Below, in pieces: positions 10,622 through 23,881 of a stretch of 64,000 bases of DNA; within the stretch, counting starts at the first letter, position 1; each line of letters starts with the position of its first letter. The notes under the pieces were generated by a model, which saw only the letters and a program-made list of their open reading frames with translations, had not been told where the DNA came from and did not search any database. Made by a program: the position numbers and the translations under genes. This DNA is from Saksenaea vasiformis B4078 (taxonomy: Eukaryota; Mucoromycota; Mucoromycetes; Mucorales; Saksenaeaceae): contig JNDT01002257.1 of the NCBI GenBank assembly GCA_000697055.1, positions 62,001 to 126,000 of the forward strand, written 5' to 3'.

Positions 10622-12550
10622 TAGTTTAATTATTCTTTCTCTCCGCTTCTCTGCTGTTACCCTAAGCAACTTGATTTTAACAAATGCTACCGGTTGATGT
10701 TCTCCAGGATACATCATTTGCGGGAAGTACTCGAATGCTAGCAGTTAATGCTGGAACCAGGGGATGTGCAAATTTCGGATGTGCTTTTATTTCATAAGTG
10801 GACGCATGGCTTTTCTACTTGTTGAGGTTCGTCGGTGGGCGCTTCTATGATCTGATACCTCACTTATGTCAGCTTCCCAAACCGGGAGAATTCCCACTTT
10901 GCTCGAGTGAATGCTTAATAATTCGGAGTTCTGCCCAAAAATTCAGTTCTGTCGGCAGTACGCTTGACGGATCCCCGTAGCGATTCCTTTTTTTTTTTTT
11001 TATCTGCTAAAGCCATCCATTTCCCTGGCTACGCGTTGTTAACCTTATCTCCATGGTATCGCAAATGCGTTTGCCGCATTGATTGCCTTTTGCCTTTTCC
11101 CTTTTTATTTAAGCTTGACACTACATTACCTTTTTGAGCGACAGCTCAGTAAGGCAAATCGATTCTATGCAAAAGCAGGCGGCCACGCATCTTAAGTTTT
11201 TATAAGACAAGATCCTGTCACGTACCCGAAATCTCAAGTAAAGGCCAAATTTTATCGTAATTCAAACAACCAATCCAGAATGCACACCGCGTTGACATGA
11301 TCTCTGCACGAGATTTCTCATTTTGCATAAATGACGTTCAATTTTGCGCTTTTTGCGCGTTACAAGCAGCAGTACTTCATTTTTCACAACGCCATTGAGG
11401 TCATATAAGCTATATAGATTTGTATGAGTTCTAAACGCGCATCAGCAGTGGTAGACATTCACCTAAGAAAAAGAAAAAGGTAAAAAGAATCGCCACCCAG
11501 ATTGTCTGACATCTGTTTATTGGCCGGAATCTCGGAAGCGGAAGAGCACATGATTGGCCAGACCTTTACTGCCTCCACTTGGTGTTGACAATCTTAAATC
11601 TTGGAAGCAAAAATAAATACAACAATATGCGGCATATAGGGTCATTTTCGAACGAAGTAAAGAAGCATCATGAAATATCATGGTCTTGATTGTGTTGCCG
11701 GGATACTCGCTGCGTGCCTTCAGGAACATCAGAAACTAGCCGTGAGAAAAGAAGAAAAAGAAAAAAGGATGTGTCGAGCAAATAAGTAAAAGCCGGCTGA
11801 TCCGTTGCGATGGAGATGAAAAGAAAATGGATTGCAACGGATACATTGCCACTCAAAGGTAAATAATAAAAAGCCCAGAAGTGTCAACGTTTACCGCATC
11901 ATCTCCATTCAGTATGAACTGCTCTTTGGAAGGCGTACAAATAAAGAACCTCATCGAAACGTAAGCAAATCTTTATCACATAGGATGTGAATACTTGGCA
12001 CATATGCGTAAGAGTGCAGTGAAGTAGGTGGCGTTAGTTTCACCCATAGGATTGACAGCTACTCATCCAGCACATGTCAAAAGAGATGGTGACTTGCGAT
12101 AATTTATTGTCCGTCCAAAATGTCTATAAAAAGGTCAAAAAAATGTCGAAAAAAAAAGATTCTTTCTTTACCTTACTTTACAACTATGATTATATGATGA
12201 ATTGATTGATGCCTTCGCAATACCTTGATTGGTTTGACGAGTAAAACTTATTCTGATGATCATTACTGTTTACATCATCATTGTTGCATGTTAAGCGGTA
12301 TACAATACACGTGATGACAAACAGTACTTTTTAAATAAATAAAATGAAAATTCTTATACACTGTCAGAGGAAATTAGCTCTTTGCTGCGCAGGAAGTAGT
12401 AGGCAAATCAAGTTTAGGACTGTGGCAAGTAGTGTGACCACATACAGATCCTTACCATCCGTGGATTGGTTCGTTTAGACAAATAAGATGAAAACCCTTG
12501 CATAATATCTACTGTAAGCAGCAATTAACCTTGCGACCCGAAAAGCAGTA
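10622..12550. other. Intergenic, no gene recognised
   Basis: AT-rich sequence with homopolymer T and A runs and only short unconvincing reading frames on both strands. No family similarity, repeat copy or RNA gene was recognised here. Confidence 0.6.
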
Positions 12551-13367
12551 CAGTAACCGCTCGGTTAAGGAATACTCACTTAAGAAATATGTTCACTTGT
12601 GGGATAATGATTTTGGCAACCATTTTGGTAAGCAGTAAATTATTCCAAAATTCAGTTGTAGAATGATGAATAATTTTTTCGAAAGATATTCCCTTATCGA
12701 GCGGATAACAACCATAGTTTATTTTGTGAAATGGCTTTCTATTGTAGTTTGTTTTAACATTTGCTGATACTCAGCTTGTAGAATAGCAGGTTTTTGCTTC
12801 AAGTAAATGTCCAGTTGTCCATGTACGTCGTGATATATATCTACGATTGCGCGGGATTGGTCGAGGATCCTGATTTTCTCGGCTATTGGTAAATCAAAAT
12901 GATTCATTTCTAATGGCGACTCTGGGTCATCGTTTTCGTCGTTCTTCTTCTCTGCGTTCTCAGCTTCCATGATGTTTTCAACAGCATTGTCTCTGTTACT
13001 TTCATACGGATGTTCTCCGACTTCACTTCTGGTTACCTATTCGCCTGACTCAGTGAAAGATTGTCCGCATAAGCCTCGCACAAGGCTTTCAGTGATTTAG
13101 ACATTTTTTCAATGATACCGTAGGAATCAAAATGAAGAAAAAGATCCAATCTTTTCAGACGTGTCGTAATGCGTCTCGATGTAATAGCACGCGTTTTAGA
13201 ACTACGCTCCACATAAAACTTATGTGATTCGTGAGTAGCTTGTGCTGGAGTTTTAAATTTTGTACTTCCTAAATAGTAATTTGTACGACTTTTCGCTTGT
13301 GGAATATGTTCGATATAAGAATGAAAAATATCCTGACCAACAGTATTCTTTAACCTAGCGGCTACTG
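12551..13367 (-). mobile_element. Degenerate pogo-related element with transposase tail
   Basis: The left end begins CAGTAACCGCTCGGTTAAGG after TA (12549-12550). The right end, read in reverse complement from 13367, begins CAGTAGCCGCTAGGTTAAAG: inverted repeats agreeing at most of 22 positions. The dinucleotide after the right end is CA rather than TA, suggesting decay. It shares subterminal sequence with the element at 7612-10621. On the minus strand it retains the C-terminal tail of a pogo-type transposase (12719-12970). Confidence 0.65.
12719..12970 (-). pseudogene. C-terminal remnant of a pogo-type transposase
   Basis: An 83-codon frame whose last ~55 residues align with the tail of the intact transposase upstream (KIRILDQSRAIVD versus KEILSMARDVLDM; QMLKQTTIESHF versus EMLKRSTQRNITDYF). 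It ends in QTTIESHF, again PIP-box-like. The frame upstream (13033-13452) runs across the element end, so it is not credible as the rest of the protein. No DDE domain survives. Confidence 0.6.
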
Positions 13368-13729
13368 CAGGCAGATCAAGGTTGGATTTTTGACAAGCAG
13401 TGTGACAGCATAATTGTACACCCATTAATTTCCATATTTGCTCTGTGCGCACAGACGTTTATGCTGTTAAACAAAGGCCGCTGAAGAAATACATTATAAA
13501 CATGCGCGTGGATTTATTTGCTTCTTTTTTCTCCTTTATTTCTCTGAGTGCTGGTTATAAGACTGAGAACTATGGTTACTAATGATGCTGTGTATTGGAC
13601 AAATTATTACGCCAATCTATATAAACCTTGCGTCCATGAGGGACCATTTCTACGCTAAGAAAGGAATCAAGTATGCATTCGTTAATACAGGTTGCCAGCA
13701 AATTAATACACTGCTTACATCAACGCGGC

Positions 13730-14215
13730 TCCTCGATGGACGCAAAATTTATATAGACAGCATAAAGGTATGTTCATGGTTAGCAGATGGAAATAATGCG
13801 TGGATGTCACTTTACTTAGTCCCGAAGGCTAATTCCATGAGGTCATGGCGGCCGCATCCCGCACTGTGATGGGTGGGACGGGAGAGGGGAAGAGACCGGC
13901 TTCCATTGAGTGGGCAGTTGTAGGGTACTGCAGAGGACTTGAAGCGATACTACGTCCAGCGATCTACGATGGAACATGAAGTGATGCTGAGTGCGACAAT
14001 ACTTATTTTACTTAATTGATGGGTAAAAACGCCACCGCAGTTGAGACGGTTCGGGACAGAGATCACACAGGCTAAACAATACATCAAAAGACATGAGTAA
14101 TCCTGGATGCGTATCCTATTAAAAGTACATACTGGGGATGTAAATTGAACAGAGCAGAAGGAAAAAAAAAAAAAGAATTCATGCGTCCCTTTAAATATTG
14201 TCATTTTACCCGTTC
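13730..14215 (+). repeat. Dispersed repeat, copy A
   Basis: It aligns over nearly 500 bp with 62510-62995 in the same orientation. Shared blocks include GGACGCAAAATTTAT, AGCAGCATAAA, CATGGTTAGCA, CTGCAGAGGACTTGAAG, CGGGACAGAG, and a terminal CTCTTTAAATA-like block. Both copies are non-coding as far as I can see. A short related piece (CGAGCAGCATAAAAT) occurs near 21985. Confidence 0.75.
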
Positions 14216-16497
14216 CGGTTGGTGCATTGAGGAACTTATTACAATGGACCAGCGCAATACATCTTTGATTTAGAAGTAAAGGTATCTGCTTCTCTGCGCA
14301 AAGATCTACTGCTGCTCACCGCAGGATTGAAGTGGCATCAATGCAAAGTAACATTTGGATGACGCAAACGTTTATCCAAAATTTAGATAAGGTGACATGA
14401 CTCTTCTTTATTCTTTTTCCTGTTTTTTTTGTTTCGATCAAGATGCATTACGTACTTTTCTTTTAAAATGGTGAGTCTCGATGATTGTGTTTGACATACA
14501 ACCTTGCCTAACTAGGATCCGTCGACTGCAAATAACTCCGTATGCAACGCTCAAGCCTCTGTGTAATAATGTCCAAGTTAATAGAATTCAACTTTGCCGA
14601 GAGTATCACTATCAAACAGACCAGTCTACCATAACGAGGATCTTCACACTTGCTTTCCCTCATTGATGCTGTACTACTCCTATACAACTGCGTTTGATAC
14701 AGCTTTCTCATAATTTCCTGAACCTGATTTGTAAAAGAAGATCCATGGTTAGCAGACAGTATAATACTTGGATACCAGGTTACGTGCTCAGCAAGACAAT
14801 TTCGCTCGATTGCGCGAGACCCCATCTCACCTTAGCTGGGTCTGGGCAACATGGAGATCAACTTGATGGCAGAGACAAGTAGTGGTGCCATGTAAGGATC
14901 TGGTGACCTATTGTGAAAGGTGAATGATGCTGAACTTGACAGCATTTGCGTGTACAGCACCAATATAGTGAAGATAGCTCGGGATGGAGGAAGCTATGCA
15001 CCTAAATAATATACAAATACATAAGAATAATTCTGTATGTCCTTACATGATGCACTTTGAAAAAAGAGAGCTAACAGGGAAAAAAAGAAGGAAACGTTCA
15101 CACGTTCTTTTAAACTCTCATCGCATCGCCAATTAGGTATCGGGGGAACATATCGCATGATCCAGGGCAACGAACTGAACCACGTGAATCAGCATAAGTT
15201 ACCAACTCAATGCCCTTTGACATCAAAGGTTATCTACTTCCCCATGCAAGATCCAGGAACGCGGCATGCAAAAAGGATCACCTTGCAACGAAACACTTAT
15301 TTGGAGCTAATGCCAAATAATTAAAACTGACACCGAGTTGTACGAAAGACTCAACAATATGTTGCGAACATGACTCAATGGCCACAAAACAGGAAGATAC
15401 AGAAGAAAGATTCTCAACGTTCCCTAGGCAAGTTCTTCACCCAAGCCGGATATGGTAGATAAACCGCATAACCTTTCAAGTAACTTCCCCCCAGCGTCCT
15501 TTTTCTTTTTTATTACAAAAAAAAAGGATTGATCGAACCTATTTTGCTATCTCTAACGCAAGCATTTCCAAAAGACATGTGCCATGTGGATATGCCGAAT
15601 GTTACCAGCTCTCAGTCGCTCTGGAAGATTTGACCATTCCCCAATACCGCCGATATTTTTATCTGAACGTGATACAGACTGGATGGTCAGTTCATGGAGT
15701 ACACTAAAGGAAAGAAAGCACGGAAAGCAAGGAATCGCCAAAATGAACCCTTTTATCTACGAGAAAATCCTGCTGTCACTTAAGCCGTGCAATTTGGACA
15801 GCATCGATATCCTGGTGCACATGGCTCGCAGGAAGAGATGTAATATGGCTTGACCCTGGCATAGCGTGCTAGAAAGGAACTTTACCTCTGAGTCGGCCGC
15901 ACAGGATCTGATGATTTGCTTTTGTTCCAGTAATCACGATTACAACTCTAGAGGATCAAGAAAAGTTGTTTAGCAGCTATAGCGTTGCAATGATTGCATT
16001 CTTCACCTATAAAAATCGGATTGAAGTTTTAAGTAGTTCATGGTAGTCTATCAAGACGTGTAGGTCATGCTCGCGTTGCGGCTGATCAGTAAACAGATCT
16101 CTGCCCGCATATATCTGTGCCAACCGACGAAAAACACACCTGCATTATTTTTAGAGATTTGTACGTCCTGCAGTTAAACATCGTATTCCATACAGTCATT
16201 TCAATCCTCCGTCCGTAGACGATGTGACAGTCCTCAAGGTAAGTACCGTATATTTTTGTATTTGTCATTTACCTTCTGTCATGGTATCCTGTAATTAAGT
16301 CTGACTGCATTGCTATTATGGGATGTCCCCAGTCTTTCCTTTACCGTGCAGCGCTACGGTTCTTATACACAAGTGATAGCGTCATTACTTTCTTGGTTTT
16401 GAACCTTACGGATTCTGTTATGAGTTCCATGTTAAGTTAATTAAAAATAGAGGCGGAATTTTTACTGTACAGAAAAGCTACAAGAAATAAAAAAAAT

Positions 16498-16513
16498 CAC
16501 ACACACACACACA

Positions 16514-16547
<34 letters not shown>

Positions 16548-16552
16548 AAAAA
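16498..16552 (+). repeat. AC then GA microsatellite
   Basis: A short (AC)n run followed by GA-rich repeats, just past the 3' end of the corepressor gene. Confidence 0.9.
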
Positions 16553-16589
16553 TAGACAGACAAACATGTTTACATGAGGGAGAATTGAT

Positions 16590-19500
16590 TTATGCACCAA
16601 ACCATGTTTCCCAACTTTGCTTATTTGATTCTGCTGGATCATCATTATTCAGTAAATCAGCCACCTTGGTAACTGTTGGCGCTGCGCCTGCCGACGGTGT
16701 GGCTGCTGAAGAAGAAGAAGATGGTGCTGCTGCCGGTGGTGCAGCGGGCGATGCACGTGGGGGTGGATGTGATGTGTGGGTCGACGCTGGTACATCAGGC
16801 GCTGCGGGTGTATAGGTCGGTGGTCCGTAAGGCGTAGGTGCCGTGTATCCTGGTGCATAAGGGTCCATGTTTGGTATTCTAGCCGTTGGCGCGGATGGTT
16901 GACGATGATGATGATGGTGATGATGATGATGCGGTTGTGGCTGTGGAGGTGGTGTCGTGAAGTAACCTACACGGGGACCCACACCGCCATATGGAGGGGG
17001 TGTGTTTTGTCCTGTGGTGACGAGAGGTGCTGGGAAAGGGAAATTCTGAAGCGCCTGGAAATGAGCCTGTGCTGCTGCTGCATTGTTGGTGTTATCAAAT
17101 GCAGCACCCATCGGCGGCATCTCCCGTTCGCGTGCCTCGCGTTCCTGACGTGCTTTGTACCGCTGAACAACTTCTCCAAGGCCCATCTTCTCTTCGTTGT
17201 TGACATAAAAGTTACGGACCTGGATCGGTGTCTTGGTCTTCATTGCGTTCGCCACCTTTTCCCAGTCCGTTCCACAAGTTTCAAGATACCGTAGGAAATC
17301 ACCACGTTCAGAGACAGACCAATAGGATGAGTATGTAGGCCGCTTCGTTTCAGACAGGGAAACAGAAGCCGTTCGTCCCGGTCGACGGGTTGTGCGTGAG
17401 CTGTATTCGGAATCCATCCAGTCACCCGAATCGTCTACAGGACTACCTGTCTTGCTCGACGAAGTCCGCGCGCGTCGTCGACGAGAAGGAGTACCCGAAC
17501 CCACCGAAGGAGGTCGAGGTGAACCTGCCGCTGCTGCCTCTTCCATCTGCGACGTCCCCCACGACTGCACCACCGGCTTTTCCTCTCGATGGACAGAGTT
17601 GGCACCCATCTGGAACATGCCCATCAATGCAGCAGCCGCGTCTTCCTCTTCCGCTTTCAGATCTTTCCGTCCAAGCGTCTCGGCATCAATACTCGGAATA
17701 GCTGTTGTTGTTGTTGTCGAGCTCGATTCTTCATCAAAGGCATTGGGTCCGTATTTGCGTTTGTAATTATGATAGAAGTTACGACATTGTTCCTCTGTCT
17801 TGGTACCAACCAGTAATGCCACCTGCACAAAGTTTCGGCCGTGCAATTTGAAAGCCTCAACCGCAGCATCCTTGTCGCGCTCCGTCCACTTGGCTGTGGC
17901 TGACACACCGCTGCTTGGCGTCGGTTTTTCATTCGCATCTCCCATGAGGGTATCCTGCTGCTGCTGCTGTCCAGGCGACTCGTCTGGGCGACTCGTATCG
18001 TCAGAGTAGGTTTCAGATAATGCGACAGAAGCTCGCGGTGATCGCCCCTTGCGTCGTGGTAATCGGCGACGGTCACGACTAGTCTCTGTTTCCTCGCCAG
18101 AATTGGCGGCAGCTGCAGCAGCGGCGGCAACGGCAGCAGGCGCGCTAGCAGTTGTTGAAGGGGTTGATGGCACAGCGCCTGAAGTAGAGGAGGATGTCAG
18201 CGGTGGTCGGTCGCTACTCCTTGTCTTGGCCTTTCTTCGTTCGGCAACGCCATCCCAGTAGGCGTTGGCTTCTTCCAACTCCCTCAGCTCACGGCTCTTG
18301 CGCTCCGATTCCTTCTCTTTGGCTTTTCGCGAAACCTGCGCTTCGCCAATATCTGTCATCAATGCAGATCCCTTACTCTTGGCACGTCTCGTGTTGGGTG
18401 CAGCGTCACCTGTTGCACGCCGGATCGCAGCTGCCAGTCGGTCCCGCCGTTTGTTCTTGCCACGACGACCCTTCTTCATCAACGCTTTGAAGTCGATCTT
18501 GGTCTTTTTACGATAGTAAAAAAGAACACATTGAGGAGCGGTTTTCGTGCCGACTGCCCCCGCGATTTTTTCAAATTGTTTGGGATATTGCATGTAACTC
18601 TCCATAAATGTCGTCATCTCCTGCTGACTCCACGTGTCCTCTGTGTCGTGGCCCGTGTGATAGTAGGTCAGAGGATCCTCAACAAGGCCACTACGGTCAT
18701 CGTAGGTTCGCATACGTTCTCGCTGGTCCAAAATCATCGGTGGAATCGTTGCACATGTCTTGGCTGCACGTAGTTCTGGGTTTCGCATCTCCGCAGATTC
18801 GAGCGATTGAATGATCTCAAGCAATTCAGCCTCAGAACGTGCAGCGTCGGATGTCCATGGTCCTCTGCCAGCGCCTCCGAACGGTGTCGACGTGCCGTCC
18901 GTCCTGAATCGTAGCGCATCGCCATCGCCGGTAAACACCACACCGTCGACGTACTCCTCCGTTTCCTCTTCTATACGTCTTCGAGATGATGTTCGGGACG
19001 AATATTTTTCAGAATTGCGTCGCTCATGGTCGCGAATACGATCCAGTGCAATGTTCTTCTCCTTCCACTGCTCATACAGCTTTCTGTATTCTTTCTTCAA
19101 ACACAGTTCCTTCTTCTTCAATGCCTTTTGCCGCAAGGCCAATGTGTTGGCAACGGAAGGCTTAAGCTTTTTAAACGTATCGATATTCTTTTGATAGCAT
19201 GGGTACTCTTCAAGTCGCGAAAATAGAGGTTTTGCCCAGATTTCTTCATCCGACCAATCGTCGAGATTCTCGGACTTGCCTTGCCATCCTCCAATCATAC
19301 TCGAATTGGCCTTGGCAACCCGACGATTCTCGCGCATGATCTTCTCGTACAGCAGTTCCTCGCCATCATCACCGGTTCGGACCTGGTTTATCAGCAGCTG
19401 CGGCCGCTTACGCATGATAGGGGAAGCCGTCAATGGAAGATTCTGGATCTCTGTCATCGGTTGAGCCTGGCTGCTCTCGCTGATAACTTGCAGAGCCTGC

Positions 19501-21818
19501 TGTTTAGCAGCTTCTTGCTCTTGATCTTCTTTAGATGTCGAAAGATCGTCCGCGTTTTCCTTGGTTGGAGTCTCGTAGGACGCAATTGGCGTATCCACCG
19601 ATGTATGCTCTGGACGTCGAGCCATCTCTTCAAGCATTTCTTCATACATGCTAATATCGTTTTCGATTTGATCAATGCGCTCTACGATTTCTTGCTGTGT
19701 CATCTCACTTTCAGCCTGGTTCTCTCTTCTCGGCGTCTCAGGTTCTGTTGCTACTACTACTTCTGCAACCGCGTTCGCTGTCTCTGCCTCCGCACTCTGT
19801 GTAGCATTTTCCGTCGAGATCTGCGGTTGACTCATTTGTTCTACGAGCTTCTGTTCGTTTGCAGTCTCATCCTGCAGCTGTTGCTTGATTTGTATTTCTT
19901 GCCGCTCGCGCTGCTCCTCCCGTTCTTCTTCTTCCTGCTGCTGCTGCTGCAGTTGTTGTTGTTGCTGTTGTTCTTGTAACTCTCGTTGCTGTTTCAATGT
20001 TTCATCTTGCTGCAGCTGCTCATACTCTCTTTTCTCCTCCTTCTCCTTTTCCTCTTCTTCTTGCGGCTGTTCCGGTTCTTGACGTTGCTGCTGCTGCTGC
20101 TGCTCCTGCTCCTCCTCCTGTTCCTCTTTTTCTTTTTCTTCTTCTTCTATACGTTTATCTACCGAAATATCCATGTCTTCTGAAGTAGCGGTAATCTCTG
20201 GTTCTGGTTGAAGCTGCGGTAAGTCGGTGTTTGCAACCGCGCCCTCTTTTTCCTCCATCGTCATGACTGGCGCAGATGTAATATCTTGAGGCAGCTCCAC
20301 TTTCGATTCGTCGTCTTTTTCCGAAGGCTTCGTCGTTGTCTCTTCTTCGGGCACTGCTGTATCGACAACTTCAACATTCTCTCGTTCTTCCTCCTCTTTC
20401 TTATCCGCTACGGCTAGTTCGCGAGGCAAAGTTGAGCAAACGGTTCATTCTTATAAACTGTCACTTACTAGAGGATTCGATGGGAGATCTTTCTGATGTT
20501 CTTTCTAAGCTCTGTGCTTTTTCAATGTCAATTATATCACGGCGCCCTTCGTCTTTCGTACGTTCTTTCTGAAGCATTAAAGCTGGCCCGCCAGCGGGTC
20601 CAACTGAGCCGCGGGGACTCTTCAGACTTCCTTCTCTGTCACGTTCGCGCTCTCGATCTCGACCTCTACTGTCTAACTTTGCCGGGCCCATCACTCCACC
20701 GCTTGGAGGACCCCATGTTCTACTTGGTCGACCACGATACCTGTCGAATTCTACTGGACCTGAACCTCTCGATAGAGGACGATAAAAATCTCTGTCGTCA
20801 AGTCGGTCTCTCTCGTAGTAGGACACATGCGGACCACCAGGTGATGGCGGCATGTCACGATCTCTATCGCGATCTGGTCGATACGAATCGCCACCAAACG
20901 GAGGTGGGTAGGCTAATGAGTGTGGAGGAGGTGGAGGAGGTGGAGGAGCACCATACGCGGAAGAATCGTAACGCATCATGTCGCGCATCACATAGCTTGA
21001 AAGAAGCAAACCATTGGTTTAAGTACAAGGCATATTTTTCTTGTAGATATTTTACCTGTCTCTTTCACGATTTCTGCGTTCGAATTCACGACGACGATCT
21101 TCTTCTCGATAGCGCCGCTCTCGCTCTCGGTCTCTTTCGCGATCACGGTCTCTATCACGCCAATCCATGTACCGACTTGGTGGTGGTGTCGAATACGTAT
21201 CTGGTGCACTGGTAGGTTTGGTGTCATCTTTGGACTCCTTGGGAGTGCCAGCTGCTGAAGATGCTTTCGAATCGGAGGGTTTTGCTGAACTTCCTGCTAT
21301 AATTTTTTTTCATTAGAGTTGGTGTAACTTTCGATCACTGTACCTTCGCGACGCAAAGAGGCCGGCGAGGGCTTAGGGTACTCGCGAGGCATCATGACAG
21401 ACGATGGTGGTGGATAATGGTGTGGCGGAGGCATCTCATCCCGATAATAGGGGGTATACCTATCGTCTCTGTGGCAAATGCAGATAAATGTTGAGTCTCC
21501 AGTGATCGTCGATCTTTTTTCTGTCATGATTTGTTACCTCTCCCGCCCACGGGGTGGCAAATAACGATCGTCCCTCATCATTAACATGGAACGGTCTCTT
21601 TCTCTTTCTCGCTCTCGATCGCGTTCACGTTCGCGCTCTCGCAGTTCTCTGTAATCATCAATAGCTGCAGACATCCCACTTCTGGCTCGGTAACTATAAG
21701 AATCGTATCGTGCGGAATAACGGGGAAGGTAACGTCCATCACTGTATGGAGGTGACCTTGATCTGGAAGGTGAACGGGAATGCGTTCCGCGTGAAGATGT
21801 TGAGCCGGCAACGCTCAT
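16590..21818 (-). CDS. SNT1: SANT-domain corepressor, Snt1/NCoR-SMRT type
   Basis: Five exons, transcribed from 21818: 21818-21538, 21468-21344, 21296-21056, 20995-20469 and 20413-16590, giving 1665 residues in whole codons. Residues 1-~390 are rich in Arg, Ser, Glu and Pro with RS/RE/RD repeats. Next comes a long Glu/Gln-rich low-complexity, probably coiled-coil region, then three SANT/Myb-like domains near residues 980, 1230 and 1420 (openings DTWSQQEMTTF, KWTERDKDAAVEAF, YWSVSERGDFLRYL, each closing in a QCxxFYxxxK-like helix). The C-terminus is Pro- and His-rich. In yeast Snt1 belongs to the Set3 histone-deacetylase complex, and NCoR/SMRT are animal homologues. Nuclear repression through histone deacetylases is inferred from the family. 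The start is the ATG opening exon 1; an upstream non-coding exon cannot be excluded. It is divergent from the tropomyosin gene across about 2 kb. Confidence 0.85.
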
Positions 21819-23881
21819 ACTTGTTAGAAGACAGTTTGGGTTTTCTTAAACGCCTTTTTATTCTTCCCTTTGTTCCAACCCCCCACGGACAACGGAATTG
21901 CCTGAAACATCTGCGAGCAATTTGCACCAGTCACCATCCATTACGTCATGATCTTTGTGTCTTAACTTCGCGAAGCAAATTTTATCCGAGCAGCATAAAA
22001 TCCATTCGATTAGTGGATGGGTTGCTACAGGATTTCGACCACAACGCTTTTGAAAAGTTGCACTACTCGCTGAAAAAATTCCTAGCATTCTTCAGCATTG
22101 CGTTTCTTCGAAGAAAAAGCTCGAACGCCGATTCTTATAGATGAAGCTGCTTCCAATGTGAATAGTGAGAAGGCAGCCGAGACCATACAAGAGGAACAAA
22201 CTTCCGTCGTTGTCCCAAGTCAATGACATGGAAACTTGACAGCAGCTGATGCTATTTGTTCAAATGGAACTCCACATCTACGTGCAAATTCTGCAGGAAC
22301 CACTAGGGACGACTTCAGCGATTTTATGAAAGGATGAAAGGACTTCCGGATCTTCCAGACCATAAAACCGCGGCTCCACAGTTTTTAGTCGTGGGCGACG
22401 CTTCTGTGTAGAAAAGCAATGAATAGGAACGGCGAGGAATGTGTCTCTACGTTTGAAGTTAGGTAACCAGATCATATTTCTAGACATGTCAGCAACCGCT
22501 AGAGATGTAGCTTAAGGAAACTCCTCGAGTTCCTGGTCATCAAAATGCCGGTATTTGGGAATTGACAAAAGCTGTGAATAGCAGGTAACGTTTCTCTGTA
22601 GTGTATTAATGGTGATTTTGTATAAAAGAGGTAGGCCGTTGGAAACAGAGCAGAATTCCTTTTTTGGACGTGAGATCCCCTGTAGCAGAGTATATTGATC
22701 GCCTGCTACGCCAAATAGGTCTTTATCGTTTAGGATAGCCCGAAATAATAAAGCATTGCAAGATCATCAACTATGCTTACGGTTATATTACCTTCAACCA
22801 CTAAAATTGATCCTTCAGTCGATGCTGACAGCTGTATATCGGTTAACTGGGGTCTCCCACTTCTTTGCAGCCATCTTTTATCTTTCTTCACAGGTTGTTG
22901 ATATGGTGCATGATCAGTCGATCTGCTTTCTAAGATGAAGTCTCTTTCGTTCGCGCTATTTCATGTATATATCCACACCGTACTAGGTGCTAAAACCTAC
23001 GGGGCCATTAGCCGTACGTCACAGTACATGTCATGGATTGAGAATGGTCAATATAAGATATACATGGTTGACAAAATGGACGTGCATAGGATCCTTTGAG
23101 ACAGTTGAATACGTATGCGGTGAAGTCTACGGAGGATAGACCAAAAGATACGAATGATTTTGAATATCTATTTAGTCCTTATATACGTGCTGAATCTAAC
23201 TAAATGAAACCAAGCCGAAGAAGGAAAAAGTTTCCATCGCTGAACCACTAAACAGTGCCACTGGGTGCGGAAGGGATCATTTCTACTGCATTATCGGAAA
23301 AAGGATGGTCCGTACGGTACAGGCCATGCGTGTGCAACGTTCATGCCGTCGGTGGTGAAATAGCTGCACGCGCATCGTGCTTTCGTTCAGGAAACCTTCC
23401 TGCTTCATGCATTTTCATTTGCCATGGGTTTGAAACGAAAACGTGGTATTTTAGCGTTCAATGCAATCCATTTTTTCTGCGTTTAGGAGAGATCATTGCG
23501 GATGTGCTGGGATACTATTCCCGTCCGACCATACCAAGCCTGCTTTTCATTTCTGGTAGCAATCCGCTTCCGGATCTCCTTACAAAAGGGCCATCTCCCA
23601 TCGTTTTTACATCTGCTGTTAGACGCACACAGCTTTGCAATATAGATGCTTTTTTACTATGTTTTTGTCGGGAATCGGTGATCTTCTGTTAGCACGGGGA
23701 ATGAGAACCATTTCAAACCTTGACATCCAGGTGGCCATCCAAATATGGGTACGCAGCATTGCGCCAGAAAGTCCTTTCGCACGTGTGATTGGGCAAGATT
23801 TAAAAAGCAACAGGGAGAACACGCAAACACATCATCAACTCTTTTTTTTTTTCGCTCACTACCTTAAGCCATCACACAACA
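21819..23881. other. Intergenic between divergent genes
   Basis: About 2 kb between the corepressor and tropomyosin starts, presumably containing both promoters. A piece near 21970-21995 (GCAAATTTTATCCGAGCAGC) resembles the dispersed repeat found at 13730 and 62510. The longest frames (22278-22487 minus, 23255-23692 plus) have no recognisable family features. Confidence 0.5.

Larger units (their letters stand above)
13368..16589. other. Intergenic with a dispersed repeat copy
   Basis: No gene recognised. A dispersed repeat occupies about 13730-14215 (described separately). The other reading frames (for instance 14508-14825 minus and 15553-15853) lack family similarity, splice context or clear codon bias, and I leave them uncalled. 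Confidence 0.55.

Noticed and set aside
13033..13452. 139-codon minus-strand frame
   Set aside because: It crosses the right end of the degenerate transposon into flanking DNA and does not align with pogo transposases.
14508..14825. 105-codon minus-strand frame
   Set aside because: No domain, splice context or codon bias; the opposite strand is equally open.
23255..23692. 145-codon plus-strand frame upstream of tropomyosin
   Set aside because: No recognisable motifs, Phe/Cys-rich composition of chance translation, and it lies in a presumed promoter region.
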